Source: an uncultured Hungatella sp. (GTDB lineage: Bacteria > Bacillota > Clostridia > Lachnospirales > Lachnospiraceae). From it: a stretch of 64,000 nt of DNA. Location of the stretch: positions 1-64,000 of the forward strand of contig CATLBR010000002.1 in assembly GCA_949879795.1 (NCBI GenBank). Reading direction: 5' to 3'. The notes under the pieces were generated by a model, which saw only the letters and a list, made by a program, of their open reading frames with translations, was not told where the DNA came from and made no database searches. Position numbers and translations under genes: made by a program. The stretch's first letter is position 1, and every line of letters starts with the position of its first letter. Of the stretch, positions 55,570 through 63,584 are shown piece after piece.

Positions 55570-56657
55570 CAATGATTTAACTCCTTGCACTCTTTATAGA
55601 GGGAAAGCCATCTGGAACCCCTCTTTTTCATGATGTTCTCCAGATACTCTTCCCACACCTTCTGATCCTTCTCGTCCTCTTTTACCACAGCCCCCTGAAG
55701 ACCGGCGGCCAGGTCGTAATCCGTGATGTTTCCGTTGCCGAAGCTCCCCGCCAGAGCCATGCTGTTGGCCAGAAGGGATATGGCCTCCGCCGTGGACAGC
55801 ACTCCTGTGGTGGTCTTCAGCTTCTGCTTTCCATCCAGAGTTGCCCCTGCCCTCAGCTCCCGGAAAATGGTACACACCTTCTCCACCACTTCCGTCTCCG
55901 GCAGTTTGGCGTTCAGGTCCAAGCTCTCCGACAGCTGGGCGATCCTGGTCTTCACGATCTCCATCTCCGCCTCCAGATTCTCCGGAGCCGGGAGAACCAC
56001 GATGTTAAACCGCCGCTTCAAAGCCGCCGACATCTCGTTGACTCCCTTGTCCCTGGTGTTGGCCGTGGCGATGACGGAAAATCCCTTTCTGGCAGGGACC
56101 TCGATGCCCAATTCCGGCACGGAGATCCGCTTCTCCGACAAAATGGAGATCAGGGCATCCTGAACCTCTGAGGCGCACCTGGAGATCTCCTCCACCCTGG
56201 CGATGGCTCCCTCTTCCATGGCCCGGTACACGGGGCTGGGAATCATGGCCTCTTTCGACGGCCCGCTGGCGATGAGCATGGCATAATTCCAGGAATACTT
56301 GATCTGCTCCTCCGTGGTTCCGGCAGTTCCCTGGATCACCCTGGTGGAATTGCCGTTGATGGCAGCCGTCAAATGCTCCGACAGCCAGGACTTGGCTGTC
56401 CCCGGCTCCCCGATGAGAAGAAGGGCCCGGTCCGTCACCAGGGTGGAGATGGCGATCTCCACCAGACGCTCATGGCCGATGTACTTGGGGGTGATCTCCA
56501 CCCCTCCGCTCTCTCCTCCGCAGATGTAGGTAAGCACCGACTTGGGCGACATGCGCCAGCCTGTGGGCACCGGATATTTCTCATTGGCGATCAAGGCATC
56601 GATCTCTCTCTGAAACAGCTGCTCCGCAGGCAGCCTTTGAACATTATTCTCACTCAT
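55569..56657 (-). CDS. MoxR-family AAA+ ATPase
   Basis: 362 aa. Walker A LIGEPGTAKS (residues 81-90), sensor/arginine segments IATANTRDKGVNEMSAALKRRF, and a Walker B that reads ARVEEISRC, with Glu where most AAA+ have Asp. MoxR proteins act as chaperone-like ATPases with a vWA partner. Start at the ATG at 56657: GGAGG lies five bases upstream. It is sandwiched between the ATPase-nuclease gene (27 bp upstream) and DUF5682. Confidence 0.9.
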   Translation of the reverse strand: MSENNVQRLPAEQLFQREIDALIANEKYPVPTGWRMSPKSVLTYICGGESGGVEITPKYIGHERLVEIAISTLVTDRALLLIGEPGTAKSWLSEHLTAAINGNSTRVIQGTAGTTEEQIKYSWNYAMLIASGPSKEAMIPSPVYRAMEEGAIARVEEISRCASEVQDALISILSEKRISVPELGIEVPARKGFSVIATANTRDKGVNEMSAALKRRFNIVVLPAPENLEAEMEIVKTRIAQLSESLDLNAKLPETEVVEKVCTIFRELRAGATLDGKQKLKTTTGVLSTAEAISLLANSMALAGSFGNGNITDYDLAAGLQGAVVKEDEKDQKVWEEYLENIMKKRGSRWLSLYKECKELNH

Positions 56658-56683
56658 GGTTTCCTCCAAATTCATGTTGATTT

Positions 56684-58384
56684 TTATAGCTGTTCTATTT
56701 TACAGGAATGCTTCTTTGTCTTCCTGCTGTAGCTGATACCCACAGCCAAAACACGGCCCGTAATTTTCGGTTTTTCTCCCAGTTTTCCCTTGAAACGAAG
56801 AGCGTAGTTCTTGTTCCTAATCTGCTGAATCGCTTTTTGAGGCGTACTGTCTACTTTCAATTCAAGAATGATCGCGTCATTTCCGCGGAATTGAGGATAG
56901 AAAATAAAATCCACATATCCCACTCCTGCCTTATCTTCTCTCTCCACACGATACCGGTCTCTGGCTGCCAGATAGACAAGATTGACGACGGCTGACAATT
57001 CGATCTCACTGTTGTAAGAAAAAAGCGGTGATTCCGTATTATGGGCAAATGTCAATATCTCTGTCATAGTCTTGGTGTCTCCCGAAAGAGTGGCCTCCAG
57101 CATTTTTTCCGATTCTCTGGCCAAGCTGTACACATATCCAAGGGAGTCTTTTGTCATCAGAAGATTTTGAAACTGTTTCATGATCTCCCGATTAGGTATA
57201 AAAACCTTCCCATCTTCATAGGTCAGCAGACCATATACCACCATAGCAGAATAAATCTCGTCCTTTGTTTTCAGTTCCATAGATACTGCCGCGTAATTCT
57301 GAATTTCCGCCTTAATACCTTCCCCTGCTGTCATGAGAACTATATCTTCCCGAACGTCATCGATATTATTTCTGATATAATAAAAGATTTCATCATACGG
57401 CCCTGAACTGGTCCAATAATCAGCCAGCTCATTATCCCCTAAGGCGCTGAGAATGGAACGGGGATTGTAGATCCTTTTTCCGCTGGCCGTGTGATAGCCA
57501 TCATACCATATACGCAGATCCTCTCTGGATATCTCCGGATTTATGGATTCTGTCTGATAGATTTCAAAAAGCCGGTCTACCTCTTCATCTAAAAACCCAA
57601 AATACTCGCTGAATTTTTTCTTGGTAGCCATGTCATATTCCAGAAACATATTGAGTTCTGAACCACTGGAATATGACGCCTCCGCAGGAAAGACTGCTTG
57701 CAGGCTTTCACCCGAGGCGTCAACGAAGGAATCGTCAGATTCCTGAGTACCGAACGAAGTGAGGCAAAAAGCGATCGGGAGCACGCCTGTCATATAGACC
57801 AGTTCCGCGTATACCTTTCCTTTTAAAAGTGACTTTAAGAAAAGCAGATATTCTTTCTGCTGATCCTCCGTGATAAACGGCATATGAAATATGGCATCCC
57901 ACTCGTCAAGGACAAAAATAAATTTCTGCCCGGTTTTTTGAAAAATATCTGTTAAAATATCCCAGACCGCATGTTCTTCATCAACTGGCAGTTCTTTATA
58001 TTCCTGGCACAGATCGAATTTCAGTCCACTGAGAATACGTGTGATATAATCATCATAAGACACACACTTCTCAGGCACCTCGCTGAAATCAATGTAGATT
58101 ACATTATGTTTATTCAGATGGTTCTTGTAATCCTTCCATTTCCCGATTTTGAGATTGTGAAACACTTTCTGTCCATCTGCCGCCTTCCCGAAAAAAGCTC
58201 CAACCATATTGGCCATAACGGTTTTTCCAAAACGGCGGGGTCTTGTAATGCAAAAAAACCGTTTTTCTCTTCCCAGAGACGGAATCAATTCTGATATCAG
58301 CCATGATTTATCTACAAAATATGGATCCAAAGCCATGGACTTAAACATTTCAAAAGGGACTTTACTGTTCAAAAATCTCCCCAT
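56684..58384 (-). CDS. AAA-ATPase-like / PD-(D/E)XK nuclease fusion protein with in-frame palindromic insertion
   Basis: 566 aa. N-terminal ATPase: P-loop RPRRFGKT (48-55), Walker B FIFVLDEWD (156-163). C-terminal PD-(D/E)XK nuclease: Asp in GYVDFIFYP and ELK in IILELKVD. The known family reads PIAKYSSGSELNMF in the middle; here 32 residues (206-237) intervene, encoded by a structured element (57674-57769). The gene is visibly AT-richer than its neighbours (one 60-base line counted 40% GC against 58% in the vWA gene). AAGGAGG lies 15 bases before the ATG, too far for a good site. Probably an acquired gene inside the operon; function in it unknown. Confidence 0.82.
   Translation of the reverse strand: MGRFLNSKVPFEMFKSMALDPYFVDKSWLISELIPSLGREKRFFCITRPRRFGKTVMANMVGAFFGKAADGQKVFHNLKIGKWKDYKNHLNKHNVIYIDFSEVPEKCVSYDDYITRILSGLKFDLCQEYKELPVDEEHAVWDILTDIFQKTGQKFIFVLDEWDAIFHMPFITEDQQKEYLLFLKSLLKGKVYAELVYMTGVLPIAFCLTSFGTQESDDSFVDASGESLQAVFPAEASYSSGSELNMFLEYDMATKKKFSEYFGFLDEEVDRLFEIYQTESINPEISREDLRIWYDGYHTASGKRIYNPRSILSALGDNELADYWTSSGPYDEIFYYIRNNIDDVREDIVLMTAGEGIKAEIQNYAAVSMELKTKDEIYSAMVVYGLLTYEDGKVFIPNREIMKQFQNLLMTKDSLGYVYSLARESEKMLEATLSGDTKTMTEILTFAHNTESPLFSYNSEIELSAVVNLVYLAARDRYRVEREDKAGVGYVDFIFYPQFRGNDAIILELKVDSTPQKAIQQIRNKNYALRFKGKLGEKPKITGRVLAVGISYSRKTKKHSCKIEQL
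57674..57769 (-). repeat. 96-nt palindromic element inserted in frame in the ATPase-nuclease gene
   Basis: Contains an 8-bp stem GACGCCTC/GAGGCGTC (57675-57682 with 57714-57721) enclosing GAAAG/CTTTC arms, and a 7-bp hairpin AGGAATC-GTCA-GATTCCT (57727-57744). It has no stop in the host frame and encodes 32 residues. The host frame is intact on both sides. The 57727-57744 hairpin core matches that of the tandem repeat at 1-231. Confidence 0.75.
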
Positions 58385-58404
58385 ATTATCCGCTCGTTTC
58401 CTCC

Positions 58405-60285
58405 TTACAAATCTCCCGCCAAAATCCCGTTTTTCAGCTTATCTCGCCACATCTCCAGGACTCCTACGCCGATTCTGGCCTTCTTCCCATAGCTCCTTAT
58501 AAGGCTGTCCAGCTCCTGGGCCAGCTCTTCACTGCTCATAGGCAGTTCTGTCAGAAGCTCTCTGATCTCATAGGTAGCGATGTGGTCATTCTTCTTTCCC
58601 GTGAGAGCCAAAAGGCCCTTGTAATCCTTCCAGCCGCATCGTTTCAGCATCCGTATGTCAGCGGCCACGGTTCCCCGCAGTCTGGCTCCCTGATAAAAAT
58701 AGTTCCCATAAGCTTCTTTCAGCTCTTCCATGTCAGGGCGGAACAGACCTGCCACCATGGCGTCATAGCCATTGTCATAGCTGCTTCTCACCTGTCTCCG
58801 AAGCCGGGTATCAAACCGGTCCTTTGACTGTAACAGAAGGGGATACCACCGGGTGTCCAATCCGTTCTCAAGTCTGGTAATTACGGTCCGGAAACGGATG
58901 GGGGAATCCCAGGATTCCCGGTACACCACATAGCCGCCCTCCTGCTCATCGTAACGCACCCGCATGAGGACCTGATAGATTCCCAGAGGATCCCTCTTTT
59001 TGCCGCCAATGTCCTTTCCCATATCCGGAAGACCCGCTGTCCTTACATATGGACTGAACCTGTCATAGACCGCCTCCGGGCTCTTGGTCAGCAGATCCAC
59101 CCAGAACACGGACTGAAGAAACCGGTCTCCGTAATCCCTGTACAGTTCCTCCGCCGTCCGGCACAGATTCTCCGGCTGCTCCTCCATGAGAGAAGTCCAC
59201 AGATTATCTGCCGTCTCCTTTGGGATTACCTGACAGACCCGCTTGTAGCAGGCACACAGCCGGGGAGAAGACTTCCTCTGGGCTCCTCTCCACAGATCGT
59301 ACAAAAGCTGCCGATCTTCCTCTTTCAGCTCCTTTAGTTTGAGATCTGACGCATCAAAGGTATCCAGCCACTGCTCCAGATGTTCCCCTATGAGATCCGA
59401 GGCCCACTGGGTTCTGGAATCCTGGAGATAGTCCACAGCCTTGCCCGGCTTTTTCTCCATCTGCTTTCTCCAGAACTCCCTGGCCCCTTCCCCGTTCATA
59501 TGGGTCAGAGCGCAGAGGGCCGCCTCTTTCACCTTCCCCTTCTCCGATTTCACCAGATCCAGCAAAAGCCCCTCGTTCTCCTCTCTGTGCCTCAGCGCCC
59601 GGACAAGTTCTTCCTTCACTTCCTTCGAGGCTTTCGGAAGGGCCTCCACATAGAAATCATTTTCCTCTCCCCCGGCGATGGCCGATATCAGCTCCACCCG
59701 TCTGGCCATATCCCGCTTTCCTTCCGGGTCAAATCCCTGCTTTAACAGAGGAAGGATCTCCTGGCCCTCATCCAGAAGCCATCCGGCCACCATGTCCGCC
59801 AGATCCCCGTAACTGTCCCCCAGTGCCTTCACCATAAGATGTCTGATTCTGAAATCTTCGAAAATCTCCGGCTTCTCCTCATGTGCATCCCGGATGACGG
59901 CGTATCTGCCGCTTCCCGTTCCCCGAAACGCCTCCAGCACCGGGGCCATCTGTCTGTAGGGAATCTTGACTGGGATTCCTCCCTGTCGGTCTTTGACGTC
60001 AATCTCCTGCCATTCCCCCTCTTTTAAAAGCCCTCCCTGAGTACACAGAACCGCATCCAGAAGGGCCAGGGTATCCAAAACCGCCGCCGTCCTGTCCTCA
60101 CACTCCAAAGCGACGGCTTTCTGGGCCATCTGACAGATCTTTCCGAACACCGGGGAAGCCTTGGCCAGAGGAGCCATCTGCTCCACGGCCCTCTTTAACC
60201 GGAAATCCTCCCCGATCAGACCGGTCCCTGCCACCGCCGCTGTCTTCAACCGGTCTCTCACCTCATAAACCACACTCAAATTCAT
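58405..60285 (-). CDS. Helical-repeat (HEAT-like) protein of the MoxR-vWA operon
   Basis: 626 aa, mostly alpha-helical with several HEAT-like helices (ARRVELISAIAGG, VKEELVRALRHREENEGLLLDLVKSEKGKVKEAALCAL read in pieces). The second half has LQSVFWVDLLTKSPEAVY and DIRMLKRCGWKDYKGLLALTG. In other bacteria, clusters with SWIM, MoxR, DUF5682 and vWA genes often contain a DUF5691-type helical protein in this position; I infer the same role but cannot confirm family membership. 20 bp before the ATPase-nuclease gene. Confidence 0.65.
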   Translation of the reverse strand: MNLSVVYEVRDRLKTAAVAGTGLIGEDFRLKRAVEQMAPLAKASPVFGKICQMAQKAVALECEDRTAAVLDTLALLDAVLCTQGGLLKEGEWQEIDVKDRQGGIPVKIPYRQMAPVLEAFRGTGSGRYAVIRDAHEEKPEIFEDFRIRHLMVKALGDSYGDLADMVAGWLLDEGQEILPLLKQGFDPEGKRDMARRVELISAIAGGEENDFYVEALPKASKEVKEELVRALRHREENEGLLLDLVKSEKGKVKEAALCALTHMNGEGAREFWRKQMEKKPGKAVDYLQDSRTQWASDLIGEHLEQWLDTFDASDLKLKELKEEDRQLLYDLWRGAQRKSSPRLCACYKRVCQVIPKETADNLWTSLMEEQPENLCRTAEELYRDYGDRFLQSVFWVDLLTKSPEAVYDRFSPYVRTAGLPDMGKDIGGKKRDPLGIYQVLMRVRYDEQEGGYVVYRESWDSPIRFRTVITRLENGLDTRWYPLLLQSKDRFDTRLRRQVRSSYDNGYDAMVAGLFRPDMEELKEAYGNYFYQGARLRGTVAADIRMLKRCGWKDYKGLLALTGKKNDHIATYEIRELLTELPMSSEELAQELDSLIRSYGKKARIGVGVLEMWRDKLKNGILAGDL

Positions 60286-60342
60286 AGTCTGCTCCTTTTA
60301 TTATCACTGTTCCACTGAAATCAGCCATACAGATCCTGTCTT

Positions 60343-61092
60343 TTACTCTCTCCATATCACCGTATCCATCTGTCCGCCTAATTGGAGGGGATAACTTTCC
60401 ATCACCATTCCGTCATAACGGACCCTGATCCGATCACCTGCGGCGGCCGTCTTTTTCTGTTCCTCATTGAGTCCCACCAAGACCTGATCCCCGGAACTTC
60501 TGATGGGCCATCCATTTTCCACCGATACCAGGGCCGACTCGCCGTACAGTTCCGTGATCACTCCCTCAAAAGTCTCACCCTCAAACACAAGACGAGGATA
60601 TTCCCCTTCTGTCCTGAGAGTCAGCAGGTCCATGACTTCACTGAGCATCACATAGCTGCTCCTTCTGTCAAACCGTGTCCCCAGATCGACTCCGTATCCC
60701 AGACTGGCCCCATATCCGCAGATATCACACACAACCCGGTTCTCTCCCGAACCGCTGTCATAGTCCACGAAGATCAGCTGAACCATGCCTTCATTTACCG
60801 TCTCCTGCAGATGTTCCCCGGAGCATCCCATAGCCTGGGCCATCTCATCTCTCGTGGTGTAGGGATCAAAGGTATATACCTGGTCCCACAAAAAGGGCGT
60901 CAGCTCCGACAGTTCCACGCAGTCCCCCTCCTGAGCCTGGGCTGCCCACTGTTTTACTGCCTTGGAAAATGCCCGGTTATTGCGGCTCACCGGATCCAGG
61001 ATGCCAAAGACCCTGTTGAAGAGAAACACTGCCGCCCCGCCGGTGACGACCAGCAGGACCATACCTGTCATGATCTTCTTTTTTCTGATCAT
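60343..61092 (-). CDS. Membrane-anchored protein with DUF3221-like C-terminal domain
   Basis: 249 aa. A basic N-terminus and one transmembrane segment (about residues 7-28) anchor it outside the cytoplasm. The C-terminal 70 residues (FEGVITELYGESALVSV, GDRIRVRYDGMVMESYPLQ) match the DUF3221 pattern, seen in small secreted Firmicutes proteins. The middle has a Cys pair (VVCDICGYG). I start at the ATG at 61092; the longer frame runs into the SWIM gene. It is an unusual member of a MoxR-vWA operon, placed between the SWIM and helical-repeat genes. Confidence 0.65.
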   Translation of the reverse strand: MIRKKKIMTGMVLLVVTGGAAVFLFNRVFGILDPVSRNNRAFSKAVKQWAAQAQEGDCVELSELTPFLWDQVYTFDPYTTRDEMAQAMGCSGEHLQETVNEGMVQLIFVDYDSGSGENRVVCDICGYGASLGYGVDLGTRFDRRSSYVMLSEVMDLLTLRTEGEYPRLVFEGETFEGVITELYGESALVSVENGWPIRSSGDQVLVGLNEEQKKTAAAGDRIRVRYDGMVMESYPLQLGGQMDTVIWRE

Positions 61093-61108
61093 ATTCTTTT
61101 TCCGCCCT

Positions 61109-62599
61109 CTAATATAAAAATCTGTAAATCCCGTCTTCCTTAATAACGCTGCATGGATGGATTCCCATCTGCCGGTCCTCGGAGTCATAGTATGCCAGTC
61201 CGAAGAGCACTCCTTCTCTGTAGAGAGAGGGATGGGGAAGCAGGGGGATCATGGAAACCGTATCCTCCATCCCCTCCGGACTGCGCAGTTTGACCCTGTT
61301 CCCGCTGTGATCCCTCATGGCATAGACTGTCTTTTCGGCCTCTCTGTTTTCGCTGCCGCCGTCGCCGGCTATCGGCCCAACTTTCACCATACCGATTTCC
61401 TCATAGGACACCAGAACAGGACAGTATCCCTGGGATAATGTATTTTTTATTTCATTTTTCACCGCCTTCATGGCCGTGGGAAGATCCCTATAAGCCTTTT
61501 CCATGATCCCTGTATAGACTGTCTCCGGTATATCCTCATAAGAGGCAGACTCCCACCGGACTCTCCTGTCTGTGGTGCCGGGATAATAGCTGAGGACCGG
61601 TATCCGCAGAAGCCCGAAACAGGAATCCTCCTGCTTTACATACTTGAGGGCCTTCACCGGGCGGTAATTACAGGTGTGAACGATCTGTCCGTCATCCACA
61701 TCCACCCAGTATCCCCTGTCAATGTACTCTTTTCTGGCAGCGTCAAAGGAAACCTGGAAGGACAACTGTACCAGACGGGCCTGTTCCTTCTTAAGACCCA
61801 GGTCATTTAACTGCTCCAGCTTCCAGATCCCTCCCAGCTCCTCGTAGAGCTCATCGTCGTCTGCCTCGGGGCTGTCACTGTCCAGTTTGTCCTGGAGGTA
61901 ACTCTGAGCCTTTTTCTCCAGTGCCCGAAGTTTTTTGAGAATCTCCACGCCGTTTTCATAGTGGCTCGGGTTCTGGTCTTTCTGGCAGGCCTCCATCTCC
62001 AGAATCAGCCGGTTCAGATACACCAGAGGGCCGGGCAGATAGTAATCCCCCAGCTGCTTTGCCAGGTCCCGGTAAGTCTTTAAAGACACGCTTCCCATGG
62101 CCGCCAGTCCGCCTTTCATCAGCCCGTCTGTCAGCTGCCTCAAAAGCTCAAGACCCTCCAGCTGCTTTTTAATCTTCTTTGTCCTGGCCGCCTTTGAGGC
62201 CTTTTTGCTCCTCTCCGTGGCAGGCTTTTTCTCACCTGACTGCTTCCCCGCCTCCCTGGCCTCTTTCTTCTCTCTCTTGTCCAGAATATCCTGGGGGATC
62301 TCCGTCAGGGCAAATTCTTTTCCCGCCGCCATGGTGTAGAGCAGCGCCAGGCTGTGCTTACAGGGAAACTGCCGGCTGGGACAGCTGCACCGGAACACCG
62401 GATGCTCCTCATCTATGTAGTCCGCTGACACAATATAATTGTTCTTTCCGCTTCCCTTGCATTCCCCCATATAAAAGCTGTCGTCCTCAGACCTTTTCAG
62501 AGACACGAACCCGCCCCCTGAACATATCTTTCTGCCATTGGCCGCCGCGTTGGCATTGGGCGCCAGAGCGGCGATCTCCTGTTCCTTTACTGTTCTCAT
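61109..62599 (-). CDS. SWIM zinc-finger protein
   Basis: 496 aa. The SWIM finger CxCxnCxH is complete: Cys71, Cys73, Cys80, His82 in FRCSCPSRQFPCKHSLALL. A Lys/Ala/Glu-rich linker (about 105-145) leads to a long helical region (EKKAQSYLQDKL) and a C-terminal beta-rich part. SWIM fingers bind DNA or proteins. First gene of the operon; AGGAGAGGAT precedes the ATG. Confidence 0.85.
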   Translation of the reverse strand: MRTVKEQEIAALAPNANAAANGRKICSGGGFVSLKRSEDDSFYMGECKGSGKNNYIVSADYIDEEHPVFRCSCPSRQFPCKHSLALLYTMAAGKEFALTEIPQDILDKREKKEAREAGKQSGEKKPATERSKKASKAARTKKIKKQLEGLELLRQLTDGLMKGGLAAMGSVSLKTYRDLAKQLGDYYLPGPLVYLNRLILEMEACQKDQNPSHYENGVEILKKLRALEKKAQSYLQDKLDSDSPEADDDELYEELGGIWKLEQLNDLGLKKEQARLVQLSFQVSFDAARKEYIDRGYWVDVDDGQIVHTCNYRPVKALKYVKQEDSCFGLLRIPVLSYYPGTTDRRVRWESASYEDIPETVYTGIMEKAYRDLPTAMKAVKNEIKNTLSQGYCPVLVSYEEIGMVKVGPIAGDGGSENREAEKTVYAMRDHSGNRVKLRSPEGMEDTVSMIPLLPHPSLYREGVLFGLAYYDSEDRQMGIHPCSVIKEDGIYRFLY

Positions 62600-62643
62600 A
62601 TCCTCTCCTGTCTGCCGGTAAAACGGCTGTTTCTTTATCCATT

Positions 62644-62673
62644 ATCATACCACTGTAGGGGAAATGGTGTAAA
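62644..62673 (-). promoter_or_regulatory. Sigma-A promoter of the SWIM-MoxR-vWA operon
   Basis: On the minus strand, -35 TTTACA (62673-62668), 18-base spacer, -10 TATGAT (62649-62644), 45 bp before the SWIM start. A dyad GCCAT/ATGGC (62674-62678 and 62689-62693, 10-base gap) lies just upstream of the -35 and could be an operator. Confidence 0.6.
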
Positions 62674-62794
62674 GCCATATTTGGTAAAATGGCACCACAA
62701 GAAACGCTTTACATCCTTTCTCTTTCCTATTATAATGAAGACAAGAACATTGATGACTGGTTGTTACAGATATATAAAGAAAAGAGCTGATGAT

Positions 62795-62977
62795 ATGCCA
62801 GAGATAGAAATGCTGAAAATCTCCGTTGAGGAATTTTCCAGAGTGCAGCGCTATATGAGGCTATCAGATAAGAACTCGGAAGCCTATGCCGAGATGAAAG
62901 AACGATATATTGAATTAAAAGTCATCCTGACAGCCTCGGGAATCAACCTCACGGAACTGGACAGGATCAAGGAGTGA
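62795..62977 (+). CDS. Small conserved hypothetical protein
   Basis: 60 aa, helical, with ERYIELKVILTASGINLTELDRIKE near the C-terminus, a pattern I associate with short uncharacterised proteins of Lachnospiraceae. The start is inferred at the ATG at 62795; the ribosome site (AAAGAG) is weak. Divergent from the SWIM operon. No function assigned. Confidence 0.5.
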   Translation: MPEIEMLKISVEEFSRVQRYMRLSDKNSEAYAEMKERYIELKVILTASGINLTELDRIKE

Positions 62978-63037
62978 TCAGGGACAGCATTCGAGCCGGG
63001 GAAGGTTCCCCTGCTCACTGCATAAGGACAAGTCTAT

Positions 63038-63283
63038 CTATAGAATTGCTTCTAATCGATATATCATAGATGGTGTGTCTTTTCCATGCTCATAAACGTA
63101 TATGCTTTTACAACACGGGCATCTCCAGACCTCATATTTTGGCAGAGGAATCATCCACGGCTGGATACTGTCACAATCGCATATTTCGCTCCACTCTTTA
63201 TCTGTATATACAACTAATTCTATATCGTTAGGAGCTTCATGATTATTTAATTCAGCTCCACAGGTACAGGTCATTCTTGCCAT
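63038..63283 (-). CDS. Small zinc-ribbon-like protein
   Basis: 81 aa. An N-terminal CTCG and a C-terminal CPCC (WRCPCCKSIYVYEHG) could bind one zinc. The rest (DIELVVYTDKEWSEI, WMIPLPKYEVWRC) resembles small cytosolic proteins seen in accessory and toxin-immunity loci, but I do not recognise the family. GGGAGG lies 11 bases upstream of the ATG. Confidence 0.55.
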   Translation of the reverse strand: MARMTCTCGAELNNHEAPNDIELVVYTDKEWSEICDCDSIQPWMIPLPKYEVWRCPCCKSIYVYEHGKDTPSMIYRLEAIL

Positions 63284-63584
63284 AATACATAATGCCTCCC
63301 ATTCGTTGTATGGTTGCTATTATTTTTAACAAAACACTTTACACTTTGGTCATACGGAAAATTATTTTTGGACAAATCAGCAGTCTTATGATTGTACATC
63401 ATAACAGCGGTTAATCCTCCTAAAGTCAGACTGCCTTTTACAACAAAAACTAAATTTGATACTCTGGAAGTTTACTTTACTGATATGCTGAAAAATATGG
63501 TTTTTGAGCGTAAGAGATATGCTTGCCTAAAGCCAGCCTGTCAGATATTTGGTCAGCGCGGATAAAAGGCCATAAGCCAACTAC
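63284..63584. other. AT-rich intergenic stretch
   Basis: No convincing gene. A stop-free plus-strand stretch (about 63394-63564) reads RLPFTTKTKFDTLEVYF and ends FGQRG-stop, without start or ribosome site; it may be a gene remnant. No repeats recognised. Confidence 0.4.
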
